64,000 nt of DNA, from assembly GCF_003182095.1 (NCBI RefSeq), contig NZ_QGTJ01000011.1, positions 62,001 to 126,000 on the forward strand. Reading direction: 5' to 3'. This document shows, in pieces, positions 46,086-59,215 of the stretch. Every line of letters starts with the position of its first letter. Position 1 is the first letter of the stretch. This DNA comes from Plasticicumulans acidivorans (GTDB lineage Bacteria > Pseudomonadota > Gammaproteobacteria > Competibacterales > Competibacteraceae). Under the pieces are notes generated by a model. That model was not told the origin of the DNA. It searched no databases and saw only the letters and a list, made by a program, of their open reading frames with translations. The position numbers were made by a program, and so were the translations under genes.

Positions 46086-47093
46086 TCAGTGGGGTTGATA
46101 GATCCGGTCGAATTCTCCGCCGTCGGCGAAGTGCCTGGCCTGCGCTTCGGCCCAGCTGCCGAACGCGCCCTCGACGGTGATCAGGCGGATGGGTTTGAAC
46201 TGCTCCTGAAACTCGGCGAACACTGCCGGATCACGCGGACGCAGGTAATGGCGGGCGGCGATGCGCTGGCCCTCGGGTGAGAACAGGAAGTTCAGGTAGC
46301 CCTCGGCCAGCGCGCGCGTGCCCTTCTGCTCGACGACGCGGTCGACGACAGCGACTGGCGCGTCGGCATCGATGCTCATCGACGGCACCACGATTTCGAA
46401 ATCGTCCTTGTTGAACGTCTTGGTGATCTGCAGCACTTCGCTCTCGAAGGTCAGCAGCACGTCGCCGATGCCGCGCTGGATGAAGGTCGTGGTTGCCGCG
46501 CGCCCGCCGGCATCGAGTACCGGCACGTTGTGGAACAGCTTGCCGACGAACTCGCGGGCCTTGTCATCGGAGCCGTATTGTTCTTTGGCCCAGGCCCAGG
46601 CGGCGAGGTAGCTGTAACGGCCGTTGCCGGCGGTCTTCGGATTGGGAATGACCAGCTGCACACCCTCCCTGGCCAGATCGCCCCAATCGTGAATCTGCTT
46701 CGGGTTGCCCTTGCGCACGAGGAAAATGATCGTCGAACCATACGGTGCCGCATGATACGGGAACGCGTCGCGCCAGTCGGCACGCAGCACTCCGGCTTTG
46801 GCGATGGCGTCGATGTCGGTCTGCTGGTTCATCGTCACCACGTCGGCCGCCAGCCCGTCGATCACCGCGCGTGCCTGCTTGCTCGAACCTCCGTGCGACT
46901 GGTTGATGGTCACCTCCTCGCCGGTCTTCTGCTTCCAGTACGGCACGAAGCTGGCGTTGACGTCCTTGTAGAGTTCGCGGGCGACGTCATAGGAGGCGTT
47001 GAGCAGTTCCGTGGCGTGGGCAGCGCTGCTGCCGAGCAGCAGCAGCGAGCAGGTGGCGGCGAGCAGGCGGGAAAGGCGGGCAGGGTGATGCAT
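46086..47093 (-). CDS. sbp: Sulfate-binding periplasmic protein (Sbp/CysP)
   Basis: 335-residue binding protein that delivers sulfate (or thiosulfate) to CysTW. It has a signal peptide (MHHPARLSRLLAATCSLLLLG...) and the conserved ELLNASYDVARELY start of the mature protein, the QSHGGSSKQARAV ligand loop and NPKTAGNGRYSYLAAW. Sbp and CysP cannot be told apart with certainty. First gene of the cluster, behind an AT-rich upstream region. Confidence 0.93.
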   Translation of the reverse strand: MHHPARLSRLLAATCSLLLLGSSAAHATELLNASYDVARELYKDVNASFVPYWKQKTGEEVTINQSHGGSSKQARAVIDGLAADVVTMNQQTDIDAIAKAGVLRADWRDAFPYHAAPYGSTIIFLVRKGNPKQIHDWGDLAREGVQLVIPNPKTAGNGRYSYLAAWAWAKEQYGSDDKAREFVGKLFHNVPVLDAGGRAATTTFIQRGIGDVLLTFESEVLQITKTFNKDDFEIVVPSMSIDADAPVAVVDRVVEQKGTRALAEGYLNFLFSPEGQRIAARHYLRPRDPAVFAEFQEQFKPIRLITVEGAFGSWAEAQARHFADGGEFDRIYQPH

Positions 47094-47152
47094 GGGCTGA
47101 AACTCTCGTGATCATGGGCTTTGGTGCAATGCAGCGAGCCTATCATCGGGGT

Positions 47153-47210
47153 TTTATATCAAAAAAAGACTTTAAAATTCTCTGTAACTAACAATAAGGC
47201 ATAAAAACAG
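47153..47210 (-). promoter_or_regulatory. AT-rich promoter region of the sbp-cysTWA cluster
   Basis: A sharply AT-rich patch in an otherwise GC-rich area, about 60-115 bases before sbp. On the minus strand TATAAA (47153-47158) can serve as -10 box; no good -35 box is seen, which fits activator dependence. CysB is the expected activator for such genes, but its loose consensus cannot be confirmed by eye. Confidence 0.4.
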
Positions 47211-47371
47211 GTGTTCAGCCGGTAATCTGTCCGTGCGAGCCGGGTCCGTCGCGGCCGGCCGGCCGGCCGCGGAGTGGACAAGGCTGGCCGCTTGCGGCAA
47301 GGTCGCGCGCCTGTTCCCCCTGCCGGAGCCGATGCTAGACTCCAGCTCCTTGATCCCGCTTGAAAACTTCG

Positions 47372-48742
47372 ATGCCCCGCAAACTCTTCATCAAGACCCA
47401 CGGCTGCCAGATGAACGAGTACGACTCCGCCAAGATGGGCGACGTGCTGCGTGAATCGCATGGCCTGGAACTGACCGACGACCCGAACCAGGCCGACGTG
47501 CTGCTGCTCAATACCTGCTCTATCCGCGAGAAAGCGCAGGAAAAAGTCTTCTCCGAACTCGGCCGCTGGCGCGAGCTGAAGCTGGAAAAACCCGATCTGG
47601 TGATCGGTGTCGGCGGCTGCGTCGCCAGCCAGGAAGGCGAGGCGCTGCGCGAGCGCGCACCCTTCGTCGATCTGGTGTTCGGCCCGCAGACGCTGCATCG
47701 CCTGCCCAATCTGCTCAAGGCCGTGCAGGAGCATGCCGGCGCCGTCGTCGACGTCTCCTTCCCCGAGATCGAGAAGTTCGACAACCTGCCCGAGCCGCGC
47801 GCCGAGGGGCCGGCGGCCTTCGTTTCGGTGATGGAAGGCTGCTCGAAGTACTGCACCTTCTGCGTGGTGCCCTACACCCGCGGTGAAGAGGTCAGCCGGC
47901 CGTTCGACGACGTCATCGCCGAGATCGCCGGACTCGCCGCGCAGGGCGTGCGCGAGGTGACGCTGCTCGGCCAGAACGTCAACGCCTACCGGGGCGCGAT
48001 GCACGACGACACCCTTGCCGATTTCGCGCTGCTGCTGCAGATGGTCGCGGCGATCGACGGCATCGAGCGCATTCGCTACACCACCTCGCACCCGATCGAG
48101 TTTTCCGAGCGGCTGATCGACACCTACGCCGAAGTGCCGGAGCTGGTCGATCACCTGCACCTGCCGGTGCAGAGCGGCTCGGACCGCATCCTCGCGGCGA
48201 TGAAGCGCAAGCACACGGTGCTCGAATACAAGGCCAAGATCCGCCGCCTGCGCGCCATCCGCCCGGACCTCTCGCTGTCAACCGACATCATCGTCGGCTT
48301 CCCCGGCGAAACCGAGGCTGATTTCGCCGCGACGCTGAAGCTGATCGACGAGATCGGCTTCGACCACAGCTTCAGCTTCATCTACAGCCCGCGTCCCGGC
48401 ACGCCGGCCGCCGATCTGCCCGATGACGTACCGATGGAGGTCAAGAAGGCGCGTCTACAGCAGGTCATCGACCGCTTCAATGCCAATGCCGCGCGCATCG
48501 CCGGTGGCATGGTCGGCAGCGTGCAGCGGGTGCTGATCGAGCGTCATGCCCGGCGCGGCGATACCCGTCAGCTCGCCGGGCGCACGCCGAACAACCGCGT
48601 CGTCAATTTCGACGGCCCCGCACGCCTGATCGGCCACTTCGTCGACGTGCGCATCACTGAAGCCCTGCCGAACTCGCTGCGCGGCGAGTTCGTCGCCTGC
48701 GAGGAACTCGGCCTGACGGCCGCCGAGGTGAACGCCGCGTGA
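47372..48742 (+). CDS. miaB: tRNA-2-methylthio-N6-dimethylallyladenosine synthase MiaB
   Basis: Radical-SAM methylthiotransferase modifying A37 of tRNAs that read U-starting codons. The 456-residue enzyme has three N-terminal cluster cysteines ([32 protein letters not shown]), the radical-SAM CxxxCxxC in CSKYCTFC, and a C-terminal TRAM domain. Starts at ATG before [10 protein letters not shown]. First gene of the miaB-phoH-ybeY-corC-lnt string; its stop overlaps the phoH start. Confidence 0.97.
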   Translation: MPRKLFIKTHGCQMNEYDSAKMGDVLRESHGLELTDDPNQADVLLLNTCSIREKAQEKVFSELGRWRELKLEKPDLVIGVGGCVASQEGEALRERAPFVDLVFGPQTLHRLPNLLKAVQEHAGAVVDVSFPEIEKFDNLPEPRAEGPAAFVSVMEGCSKYCTFCVVPYTRGEEVSRPFDDVIAEIAGLAAQGVREVTLLGQNVNAYRGAMHDDTLADFALLLQMVAAIDGIERIRYTTSHPIEFSERLIDTYAEVPELVDHLHLPVQSGSDRILAAMKRKHTVLEYKAKIRRLRAIRPDLSLSTDIIVGFPGETEADFAATLKLIDEIGFDHSFSFIYSPRPGTPAADLPDDVPMEVKKARLQQVIDRFNANAARIAGGMVGSVQRVLIERHARRGDTRQLAGRTPNNRVVNFDGPARLIGHFVDVRITEALPNSLRGEFVACEELGLTAAEVNAA

Positions 48743-49761
48743 ATATCGTCACTCCTGCGCCGGTCGAAATCGCGACCGGCGCCGTTTCGCAATCGCTGAA
48801 TCTCGAACCCTCCGACAATCTCCGCCTCGCCAATCTCTGCGGCCATCTCGACGAGCACCTGCGCCAGATCGAGCGCCGGCTCGGCGTCGAGATCGCCAAT
48901 CGCGGCAGTCACTTCCAGGTCGACGGCCCGGCCGAGGCCGTCGCCGTCGCCAGCGCCGTGCTCGAAGCGCTGCACCTCGCCAGCGCCGAGGAAGAGCTCT
49001 CGCCGGCGCAGGTGCACCTGTTTCTGCAGGAAGCCGGCGCCGATGACATCGCCGTCGCCAGTCCCCACGAAGTCGAGCCCGAGCAGGTCGCGATCCGCAC
49101 CAAGCGCGGCATGATCCGCGGCCGCGGCATCAACCAGCAGAAATATCTGCATGCGATGCTGCGCCACGACATCAACTTCGGCGTCGGTCCGGCCGGCACC
49201 GGCAAGACCTATCTCGCCGTGGCCTGCGCCGTCGAGGCGCTGGAGCGCAACGAGGTGCGCCGGCTGATCCTGGTGCGCCCGGCGGTTGAGGCCGGCGAGC
49301 GCCTGGGCTTCCTGCCCGGTGACCTGGTGCAGAAGGTCGATCCGTACCTGCGGCCGCTGTACGACGCGCTCTACGAGATGCTCGGCTTTGAGCGCGTCGG
49401 CAAGCTGATGGAGCGCAGCGTCATCGAGATCGCGCCGCTGGCCTTCATGCGCGGGCGCACGCTCAACGATGCCTTCATCATTCTCGACGAGGCGCAGAAC
49501 ACCACCGTCGAACAGATGAAGATGTTCCTGACGCGCATCGGTTTCGGCTCGACCGCGGTGATCACCGGCGATGCTTCGCAGGTCGACCTGCCCAAGGGCA
49601 TCCGCTCGGGGCTGGCCCACGCGCTGGAAGTGCTCGACGGCGTCGAGGGCATCAGTGTCACCCGCTTCGAGCCGCGCGATGTCGTGCGTCATCCGCTGGT
49701 GCAGCGCATCGTCGTCGCCTATGAACGTTTCGAACAACTGCACGGGGAGGCACGGCGGTGA
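48739..49761 (+). CDS. ybeZ: PhoH-like ATPase (YbeZ)
   Basis: 340-residue PhoH family protein, probably an RNA helicase-like ATPase working with the YbeY RNase. It has a KH-like N-terminal region and an ATPase domain with Walker [12 protein letters not shown] and Walker [17 protein letters not shown] overlaps with both miaB and ybeY suggest coupled translation. Substrate is not proven for the family. Confidence 0.95.
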   Translation: MNIVTPAPVEIATGAVSQSLNLEPSDNLRLANLCGHLDEHLRQIERRLGVEIANRGSHFQVDGPAEAVAVASAVLEALHLASAEEELSPAQVHLFLQEAGADDIAVASPHEVEPEQVAIRTKRGMIRGRGINQQKYLHAMLRHDINFGVGPAGTGKTYLAVACAVEALERNEVRRLILVRPAVEAGERLGFLPGDLVQKVDPYLRPLYDALYEMLGFERVGKLMERSVIEIAPLAFMRGRTLNDAFIILDEAQNTTVEQMKMFLTRIGFGSTAVITGDASQVDLPKGIRSGLAHALEVLDGVEGISVTRFEPRDVVRHPLVQRIVVAYERFEQLHGEARR

Positions 49762-50234
49762 GCCTGGAACTCGATCTGCAGCTCGCCTCGGCGGCCTCCG
49801 GGCTGCCGGATGCGGCGGCGCTGCGCGGCTGGGCCGAGGCGGCCCTGGCGGCGGCCGATTTCACCGATCCCGCCGAGATGAGCGTGCGTATCGTCGACGA
49901 GGCCGAGAGTGCCGAGCTCAACGAGGGCTACCGGCAGAAGAGCGGCCCGACCAACGTGCTGTCGTTTCCCTTCGAGCTGCCGCCCGGCGTCAAGCTGGAG
50001 CGCGAGCTGCTCGGTGATCTGGTGGTGTGCGCGCCGGTGGTCGCCCGCGAGGCGACCGAGCAGGGCAAGCCGCTTGGCGCGCACTGGGCGCACATGATCG
50101 TGCACGGCACACTGCATCTGCTTGGCTACGATCATCTCGACGATGCTGAAGCGGCCACGATGGAAGGGCTGGAGGTTCGCATCCTCGCAGGACTCGACAT
50201 CCCGAATCCCTACGGAGACGACGAAGCACCATGA
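49758..50234 (+). CDS. ybeY: Endoribonuclease YbeY
   Basis: 158-residue zinc-dependent RNase for 16S rRNA maturation and 70S quality control. The metal motif [11 protein letters not shown] (H-x3-H-x5-H) and the upstream [15 protein letters not shown] are intact. GTG start overlapping the phoH stop; its own stop overlaps the corC ATG. Confidence 0.96.
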   Translation: MSLELDLQLASAASGLPDAAALRGWAEAALAAADFTDPAEMSVRIVDEAESAELNEGYRQKSGPTNVLSFPFELPPGVKLERELLGDLVVCAPVVAREATEQGKPLGAHWAHMIVHGTLHLLGYDHLDDAEAATMEGLEVRILAGLDIPNPYGDDEAP

Positions 50235-51109
50235 AGGAGAAGGACGAGAAACCGGCCGAAAGTCACAGTAAATCGTGGCTGGAGCGTCTGGGTGAGGCGC
50301 TCGCCGGCGGTGGACCGGAAGACCGCGAGGATCTGCGCGGCATCCTGCGCGAGGCACAGGTCGACGGCATCATCGATGCCGAGACCCTGTCGATGCTCGA
50401 AGGCGTGCTCGAAGTCGTTGACATGCAGGCACGCGACGTCATGGTGCCGCGCGGGCAGATGGTGGTGCTGGAGCAGGACTGGGACATCGAGCGCGTGCTC
50501 AAGGAGATCGTCGACTCCGGCCATTCGCGCCTGCCGCTGATCGGCGAGGATCGCGACGAGGTGCTCGGCATCATCCTGGTCAAGGATCTGCTGGCCTGGT
50601 ACGGCCGTGGCGGCGGTGAGTTCAACGCCCGGGAGTTCCTGCGCCCGGCCAAGTTCATCCCCGAGAGCAAGCGTCTCAACAGCCTGCTCAAGGAATTCCG
50701 CGCTTCACGCCAGCATATGGCGATCGTCGTCGACGAGTACGGCGGCGTCGCCGGCCTGGTCACCATCGAGGACCTGCTCGAACAGATCGTCGGCGAGATC
50801 GACGACGAGCACGACGAGGATGAAAACGCCGACGACATCCGTCAGATCGGCGACAACGAGTTCGTCGTCAAGGCGCTGACGCCGCTCGAAGATTTCAACG
50901 AGCGTTTCGGCGCGAGCTTCGACGAGGACGAGGCCGACACCGTCGGCGGCCTGGTGATGATGCACATCGACCGCCTGCCCAAGCGCGGTGAGGTCATCGA
51001 GATCGACCGCTTCCGTTTCCGTGTGCTGCGCGCCGACAATCGCCGCGTGCACCTGCTCGGCCTGAGTCTGCTCGAAGCGCCGGGCACGCGCGAGGTGGTC
51101 GTCGAGTAA
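50231..51109 (+). CDS. corC: CorC/HlyC family protein with CBS pair (YbeX)
   Basis: 292-residue cytoplasmic protein with two CBS domains ([16 protein letters not shown] near residue 65; [26 protein letters not shown]) and a C-terminal CorC_HlyC domain. Linked in enterobacteria to Co/Mg efflux and, more recently, to ribosome metabolism, which fits its neighbours. It lacks the DUF21 membrane part of larger relatives. Confidence 0.94.
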   Translation: MKEKDEKPAESHSKSWLERLGEALAGGGPEDREDLRGILREAQVDGIIDAETLSMLEGVLEVVDMQARDVMVPRGQMVVLEQDWDIERVLKEIVDSGHSRLPLIGEDRDEVLGIILVKDLLAWYGRGGGEFNAREFLRPAKFIPESKRLNSLLKEFRASRQHMAIVVDEYGGVAGLVTIEDLLEQIVGEIDDEHDEDENADDIRQIGDNEFVVKALTPLEDFNERFGASFDEDEADTVGGLVMMHIDRLPKRGEVIEIDRFRFRVLRADNRRVHLLGLSLLEAPGTREVVVE

Positions 51110-51216
51110 GTCCGCCGCGCGGCGTTTGCGCACACACGCCCGTCATCACGGCCGCGCAGACTGGCTTCGCCGGTGTGCCCGGCCGCGTTCGCTGCATCCG
51201 CTGGAGTTCCCCTGCC

Positions 51217-52764
51217 GTGACCACTTCCGTCGCCGCCGGCCGCCTCGCGGCCGGCCATCCGCTGGCGCTGCTGATTGCACCGCTCGCTGGCGTGCTGCTG
51301 CCGTTTGCCTATGCGCCGTACGGGCTGTGGCCGCTCGGCTGGCTGCTGCCCGCCGTGCTGCTGTGGCTGCTCGACGGTGAGCGCGTGCGCCGTGGCGCAC
51401 TGATCGGCTTTTTGTTCGGCCTCGGCGCCTTCGGCTACGGCATCTGGTGGATCTACGTCAGCCTGCATCACTACGGCAACGCGCCGCCGGCCTTCGCCGC
51501 GCTGGCCACCGCGCTGGTGGTGATGCTGATGGCCGGCTACGTCGCGCTGTTCGCGGCGCTGCTCAATCGTCTGGCCCCGCGGCCGGGCGCCCGGCGCTGG
51601 CTGCTCGCCGCGCCGGGGCTGTGGGCGCTGCTCGAATGGGTGCGCTCCTGGGCGTTCACCGGTTTTCCGTGGCTGGCACTCGGCTACAGCCAGACCGATG
51701 CACCACTCGCCGGCTTCGCCCCGCTGACCGGCGTGTTCGGAGTCGGCTTTTTCACGCTGCTCGGCGCCGGGCTGCTGCGGTTGGCGCTGGCCCGGCTGCG
51801 GCCGGCGGTCGGCGGTCCGCGGGCGGCACTATGGCCGCTGCTGGCGGCACTGGCGCTGCTCGCCGGCGGCTGGGGCGCCGGGCGCATCGCCTGGAGCGAG
51901 CCACACGGCCGGCCGCTGGCGGTGGCGCTGATCCAGGGCAACATCAGTCAGGAGCTGAAATGGCGGCCGGAAAAACTGCGGGAGACGCTTGCCACCTACG
52001 CTGAGCTGACGCAGCGCGCCGGGCGCCAGGACATCATCGTCTGGCCGGAGACGGCACTGCCGGCCTTCCTCAGCGATCTGGAGGACAGCTTCGTCGGCGA
52101 GCTGCGCGGCTATGCCGCCGAGCAGGGCATCGATTTCCTCATCGGCGCGCCGGACGGTCGCCGCGATCAGGCCGAATACCGCAACGCCGTCGCCGCCATC
52201 GGCCGCACCCCCGGCATCTACTACAAGCATCGCCTGCTGCCCTTCGGCGAATACCTGCCGCTACGCAGCCTGCTGATGATCTTCCGCGACTTCGTACAGA
52301 TCCCGATGGCGGACTTCACGCCGGGCGCCGCCGACCAGCCGCTGCTGCACGCCGCTGGCGTGCCGGTCGGCACTTCGATCTGTTTCGAGGCGGTATTCGG
52401 CAGCGAGGTGCGCCGCGCGCTGCCGCAGGCCGAGCTGCTGGTCAACGTCAGCAACGATGCCTGGTTCGGCGACACCATCGCCCCGTATCAGCACCTGCAG
52501 ATCGCGCGCATGCGCGCGATCGAAGCCGCCCGACCGCTGCTGCGGGCCACCAATACCGGCATCACCGCACTGGTCGACGAGAAAGGCCGCATCGTCGCTG
52601 AAGGCGAATCCTTCGTGCCGACGGTGGTCGCCGGTCAGGTGCAGCCGATGCGCGGTGAAACGCCGTTCGTCGCCGTCGGCGACTGGCTGGCGGTGGCGCT
52701 GGCGGCGCTGGCGGCGCTCGCCGGGGCGTGGCGCCGGTCGCCGGGCCAACAAAAAGGCGGCTGA
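51217..52764 (+). CDS. lnt: Apolipoprotein N-acyltransferase
   Basis: Inner-membrane enzyme adding the third acyl chain to lipoproteins. After several membrane helices comes a nitrilase domain with catalytic Glu (VWPETALPAF), Lys (YYKHRLLPFGEY) and Cys (GTSICFEAVFGSEV). The GTG start used has GGAG upstream; a GTG 14 codons earlier is possible. Its last codons overlap a minus-strand terminator. Confidence 0.96.
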   Translation: MTTSVAAGRLAAGHPLALLIAPLAGVLLPFAYAPYGLWPLGWLLPAVLLWLLDGERVRRGALIGFLFGLGAFGYGIWWIYVSLHHYGNAPPAFAALATALVVMLMAGYVALFAALLNRLAPRPGARRWLLAAPGLWALLEWVRSWAFTGFPWLALGYSQTDAPLAGFAPLTGVFGVGFFTLLGAGLLRLALARLRPAVGGPRAALWPLLAALALLAGGWGAGRIAWSEPHGRPLAVALIQGNISQELKWRPEKLRETLATYAELTQRAGRQDIIVWPETALPAFLSDLEDSFVGELRGYAAEQGIDFLIGAPDGRRDQAEYRNAVAAIGRTPGIYYKHRLLPFGEYLPLRSLLMIFRDFVQIPMADFTPGAADQPLLHAAGVPVGTSICFEAVFGSEVRRALPQAELLVNVSNDAWFGDTIAPYQHLQIARMRAIEAARPLLRATNTGITALVDEKGRIVAEGESFVPTVVAGQVQPMRGETPFVAVGDWLAVALAALAALAGAWRRSPGQQKGG

Positions 52765-52773
52765 GCGCCGCCT
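52751..52773 (-). terminator. Minus-strand terminator within the end of lnt
   Basis: On the minus strand AGGCGGC, five-base loop, GCCGCCT followed by TTTTTG. It lies 28 bases after the stop of the short minus-strand gene and overlaps the lnt 3' end. Confidence 0.7.
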
Positions 52774-52801
52774 CGATGCTGCTGCCGGGGAGGTCGCGCG
52801 C

Positions 52802-52984
52802 TCAGCGCGGGTCCTGCCAGTCGGCGATGGTGCGCACCGGGTTATCGACCTCGCTGCCGAGTTCGTGATAGCCGAGGATCGTCGCCAGTTCGCGGCCCTG
52901 GGCGCGGGCGCGGCGGTTGCTCGCCTGGCGATGTTGTTCGTGCATGCGCTGCATGCGGTGTCGGGACAGACTCATGGTGGCCAT
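52802..52984 (-). CDS. Small hypothetical protein
   Basis: 60-residue product, rich in Arg and His at the start (MATMSLSRHRMQRMHEQHR) and more acidic later (LGYHELGSEVDNPVRTIADW). No domain recognised. Support for a real gene comes from context: it is on the same strand as the zinc-ribbon gene upstream and is followed by an intrinsic terminator. Start may be one of several Met codons. Coding status is uncertain. Confidence 0.45.
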   Translation of the reverse strand: MATMSLSRHRMQRMHEQHRQASNRRARAQGRELATILGYHELGSEVDNPVRTIADWQDPR

Positions 52985-53081
52985 TAGGCGCGTTCTCGCG
53001 GTCACTTTGGATTGCCCGCGCAGTGTCCGCGCCTTGTGTTGCCGCCCGGTTGCAGTGCCGTGACCAGGCGGCGATGCCGGA

Positions 53082-53588
53082 TCAGTCGCTGATGACGCGG
53101 TTGAACACCTTGTGGCCGCAGGCCGGGCAGGCCGGGATCACCGCAGTGGTGTGGTGTTCGAGCTTGGCGCCGCAGGCTTCGCAGGCCAGGGTGCCGGGGC
53201 CGCTGATTTCACCGGCGTGGTAATGGCTCATGCGCTCGATGGTGTCCTCGAAGGCGAGGAATTCGAGCCGGGAGCGGTCGGCGGCCCGGCCGAACCATTC
53301 CAGCAGGCGCTCTTCGACCAGTTCCAGGTCGAAGCGGAACCAGGTGCGCAGGTCGCTGCCGGTCTCGGCGAGGAACTGGCCGGCGTCTTCGAGATCGCGG
53401 CGGATCCAGGCCGAGAGCAGGCCGGCTTCTTCGCGCGTCAGCTCGCCGAGGTGCACCGAATCTTCGGCGACGCGGTTGATGGTGTCGTGCAGCGCGCTGC
53501 TTTCGCGCACTTCGATGCGTTCGAGAGCAGCGTCGATGCGCTGCATCAGCCGCTCGTAGGCGGCGACCAGGCGCTTGTTGTCGTTCAT
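53082..53588 (-). CDS. Zinc-ribbon protein of the DUF1451 (YbeL) family
   Basis: 168-residue cytoplasmic protein: a helical N-terminal part (RLVAAYERLMQRIDAALE, DLRTWFRFDLELVEERLLEWF) and a C-terminal zinc ribbon with LACEACGAKL and IPACPACGHKVF (two CxxC). YbeL sits near leuS in E. coli too. Function unknown. Divergent from leuS. Confidence 0.9.
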   Translation of the reverse strand: MNDNKRLVAAYERLMQRIDAALERIEVRESSALHDTINRVAEDSVHLGELTREEAGLLSAWIRRDLEDAGQFLAETGSDLRTWFRFDLELVEERLLEWFGRAADRSRLEFLAFEDTIERMSHYHAGEISGPGTLACEACGAKLEHHTTAVIPACPACGHKVFNRVISD

Positions 53589-53675
53589 GCGGGGCTCCTC
53601 GCTGTCCTTCGGCCTTTCAGTCTCGACCGGCGCGTGCGCGGCGGCAAGCGTGCGGCGCGCGGGCGGACGCTTTCA

Positions 53676-53705
53676 TTGTCCGCGCGCGCGCCGCTCGGGT
53701 ATTCT
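53676..53705 (+). promoter_or_regulatory. Possible promoter of leuS
   Basis: TTGTCC, 18-base GC-rich spacer, TATTCT, about 30 bases before the leuS start. Confidence 0.45.
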
Positions 53706-53723
53706 TTCGCCCTTTTCCCATAG

Positions 53724-56333
<2,610 letters not shown>

Positions 56334-56344
56334 GAGGTTTGCCC

Positions 56345-56839
56345 ATGCGTCTGCTTCCTGCTCTCCTGGCGGCATCGCTGATGCTGTTCGCCGGTTGCGG
56401 TTTCCATCTGCGCGGCCAGCTCGACGTGCCGCCGGCGATGCAGCGCATCTATCTCGATGTCGCCGGCGGACCGGGATCGCCGCTGCATCGGGAGCTTGAG
56501 CGCGTGCTGCTCATCAATGGCATCCATCCGGTGAAGACGCCGGCCGAGGCCGGTGCCCGCCTGGCGGTCGGGCCGGAGCACAGCGAGAAGCGTCTGCTGG
56601 TCAAGGGCACGCAGGGCTCGGCGGTCGAATACGAGATCCGCTATTCGCTGCCGTACACCTTGAGCGGCAGCGACGGCAAGCCGCTGATGCCGGCCGATAC
56701 CATTCAGCTGTCGCGCGATCTGCTCTATTCCGAGTCCGCGGTGCTCGGCCGTGATACCGGCGAGACGCGCGCGATCAACGACATGCGCAGCGAGGCGGTG
56801 CAGGCGATCATGCGCCGGGCCGCGGCGCAGGCCCGCTGA
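56345..56839 (+). CDS. lptE: LPS-assembly lipoprotein LptE
   Basis: 164-residue outer-membrane lipoprotein that plugs the LptD barrel during LPS insertion. Signal peptide with lipobox LFAGC (Cys18), then GFHLRGQLDVPPAMQRIYLD, typical of LptE. Follows leuS by 11 bases. Confidence 0.94.
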   Translation: MRLLPALLAASLMLFAGCGFHLRGQLDVPPAMQRIYLDVAGGPGSPLHRELERVLLINGIHPVKTPAEAGARLAVGPEHSEKRLLVKGTQGSAVEYEIRYSLPYTLSGSDGKPLMPADTIQLSRDLLYSESAVLGRDTGETRAINDMRSEAVQAIMRRAAAQAR

Positions 56840-56846
56840 CGCGGCG

Positions 56847-57875
56847 TTGAAGCAGCGTCCCGACCAGCTCGGCGCCCAGCTCGCGCGCGAGCTCAAGCCT
56901 GTCTACCTGATCCACGGCGAAGAGCCGCTGCAGGCGCTGGAGGCCGCCGATGCCGTGCGCGCGGCGGCGCGGGCGCAGGGCTATGACGAGCGCGAAGTGC
57001 TCAGCGTCGAGACCGGCTTCGACTGGTCCAGCCTCGCCGCCGCCGCCGGCTCGCTGTCGCTGTTCGGCTCGCGGCGTCTGCTCGAACTGCGCCTCGGCAA
57101 CAGCAAACCGGGGGATGCCGGCGGCCGTGCGCTGCGTGCCTACTGCGCGCGGCCGCCGGCGGAGACGGTGCTGCTGATCGAAGCCGGCAAGCTCGACGCG
57201 CAGCAGTTGCGCAGCGCCTGGTACACCGCGCTCGACGGCCTCGGTGTCAGCGTGCAGTGCTATCCGCTCGAAGCCCGCCAGCTGCCGGAGTGGCTGGAAC
57301 GGCGGGCGCGGGCACGTGGTCTGCAGTTGACGCCGGAAGCGCTGGCGCTGCTCGCCGCGCGCGTCGAGGGCAATCTGCTCGCCGGCGCGCAGGAGCTCGA
57401 CAAGCTCTGGCTGCTGCACGGCGCAACGCCAATCGACGCCGAGAGCCTGCTCGACGCCGTCGGCGACAGCGCGCGCTACAGCATCTACGACTTCACCGAC
57501 GCGGCGCTGGAGGGTGATGCCGCCCGGGTGCTGCGCATCGCCGCGGTGCTGCAGGCCGAAGGTGAGGCGACGGTGCTGGTGTTGTGGGCGCTGGCGCGCG
57601 AGCTGCGACTGCTGGCGCAGGCGGCCACCGACATCGGCCGCGGCGCGCCGGTGGATGCGGCGCTGGGCCGGCTCAAGGTCTGGGAAAAGCGCAAGCCCTT
57701 GCTGCGCCGCGCACTTGGCCGTCACGATACGGTCAAACTGCGCCGTCTGCTGGCGCAGGCGGCACGCATCGATCGCTGCATCAAGGGCAGCGAGGTCGGC
57801 AGCGTGTGGGACGATCTGCTGGAACTGGCGTTGAGACTGGCGGGCTGCGATCTCGGTCTGCCGCGCGTGGTCTGA
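56847..57875 (+). CDS. holA: DNA polymerase III subunit delta
   Basis: Clamp-loader subunit that opens the beta clamp. The 342-residue protein begins at a TTG codon (LKQRPDQLGAQLARELKPVYLIHGEEP), matching the normal N-terminus of HolA; no ATG or GTG fits. Further motifs are SLFGSRRLLELRL and NLLAGAQELDKL. It starts 7 bases after lptE, and TTG suggests low expression, as expected for a scarce subunit. Confidence 0.95.
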   Translation: MKQRPDQLGAQLARELKPVYLIHGEEPLQALEAADAVRAAARAQGYDEREVLSVETGFDWSSLAAAAGSLSLFGSRRLLELRLGNSKPGDAGGRALRAYCARPPAETVLLIEAGKLDAQQLRSAWYTALDGLGVSVQCYPLEARQLPEWLERRARARGLQLTPEALALLAARVEGNLLAGAQELDKLWLLHGATPIDAESLLDAVGDSARYSIYDFTDAALEGDAARVLRIAAVLQAEGEATVLVLWALARELRLLAQAATDIGRGAPVDAALGRLKVWEKRKPLLRRALGRHDTVKLRRLLAQAARIDRCIKGSEVGSVWDDLLELALRLAGCDLGLPRVV

Positions 57876-57940
57876 ACGCCGAATGGATTTTTTGGGCGCG
57901 GGCCGGCTGCGGCGCGCGCCATGCTTGAGGTGAAGTGCAA

Positions 57941-59215
57941 ATGAACGCAGAAGTGCATGCCGACGTGCAGGCTTATATGCAGGACGTCGGCCGGCGGGCA
58001 CGTGCCGCGGCGCGCGTCCTCGGCCGTGCCGATACCAACGCCAAGAATCGCGCGCTGCTGGCGATCGCCGAGCAGCTCGAACAGGCGCTGCCGCGGCTGC
58101 TCGAAGAAAATGAAAAGGATCTGGCCGCCGGCCGCGCCAACGGTCTGACCCCGGCGCTGCTCGACCGGCTGGCGCTTGGTGAGAAAGGCGTACGCGGCAT
58201 GGCGCAGGGCCTGCGCGAGATCGCCGCGCAGCCGGACCCGATCGGTGAGATCACTGGGCTGAAGTTCCGGCCGTCCGGCATCCAGGTCGGGCGCATGCGT
58301 GTGCCGCTCGGCGTCATCGGCATCATCTACGAGTCGCGGCCGAACGTGACCGCCGACGCTGCCGGCCTGTGTCTGAAGGCCGGCAATGCCTGCATCCTGC
58401 GCGGCGGTTCCGAGGCGATCCGCTCCAACCAGGCGATTGCCGTCTGCATCCGCGCCGGGCTGGAGGCCGCCGGCCTGCCGTTCGATGCCGTGCAGGTGAT
58501 CGATACCACCGATCGCGCCGCCGTCGGCGAGCTGATCCGCATGCGCGAATACGTCGACGTCATCGTGCCGCGCGGCGGTAAGGGCCTGATCGCGCGCATC
58601 GCCGACGAGGCCCGCGTGCCGGTGATCAAGCATCTCGACGGCATCTGCCACGTCTATATCGACGAGCGCGCTGATCCCGGCAAGGCGATCCGCGTCGCCG
58701 TCAACGCCAAGTGCCGCCGCTTCGGCATCTGCGGCGCGATGGAGACCCTGCTGGTGCACGAAGCGGTCGCCCCCTACGTGCTGCCGCAGCTCGGTGAGCT
58801 CTACCGCGCCGCCGGCGTCGAGCTGCGCGGTTGCGAGCGCACGCGCCAGCTGCTGCCCGGCTGCGCCATCGCCACCGAGGACGACTGGCGCACCGAGTAC
58901 CTCGACGCGATCCTCGCCATCCGCGTGGTCGACGACCTCGACGCGGCGATCGAGCACATCGAAACCTACGGCTCGCACCACACCGACAGCATCATCACCG
59001 AGGATCTGACGCGTGCCCGCCGCTTCCTGCGCGAGGTCGATTCGGCCAGCGTCATGGTCAACGCCTCGACGCAGTTCGCCGACGGTGGCGAGTACGGCCT
59101 CGGTGCCGAGATCGGCATTTCCACCGACAAGCTGCACGCGCGCGGTCCGGTCGGCGTCGAAGGGCTGACCACGCAGAAATACGTCGTGCTCGGCGAGGGG
59201 TCCTGTCGTGCCTGA
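57941..59215 (+). CDS. proA: Glutamate-5-semialdehyde dehydrogenase
   Basis: Second step of proline synthesis; it reduces glutamyl phosphate. The 424-residue product has the catalytic Cys in [13 protein letters not shown], the cofactor loop VPRGGKGLI and the end [14 protein letters not shown]. The ATG has AGGTGA 8 bases ahead. Separate from proB (about 18 kb), as in Pseudomonas. Confidence 0.97.
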   Translation: MNAEVHADVQAYMQDVGRRARAAARVLGRADTNAKNRALLAIAEQLEQALPRLLEENEKDLAAGRANGLTPALLDRLALGEKGVRGMAQGLREIAAQPDPIGEITGLKFRPSGIQVGRMRVPLGVIGIIYESRPNVTADAAGLCLKAGNACILRGGSEAIRSNQAIAVCIRAGLEAAGLPFDAVQVIDTTDRAAVGELIRMREYVDVIVPRGGKGLIARIADEARVPVIKHLDGICHVYIDERADPGKAIRVAVNAKCRRFGICGAMETLLVHEAVAPYVLPQLGELYRAAGVELRGCERTRQLLPGCAIATEDDWRTEYLDAILAIRVVDDLDAAIEHIETYGSHHTDSIITEDLTRARRFLREVDSASVMVNASTQFADGGEYGLGAEIGISTDKLHARGPVGVEGLTTQKYVVLGEGSCRA

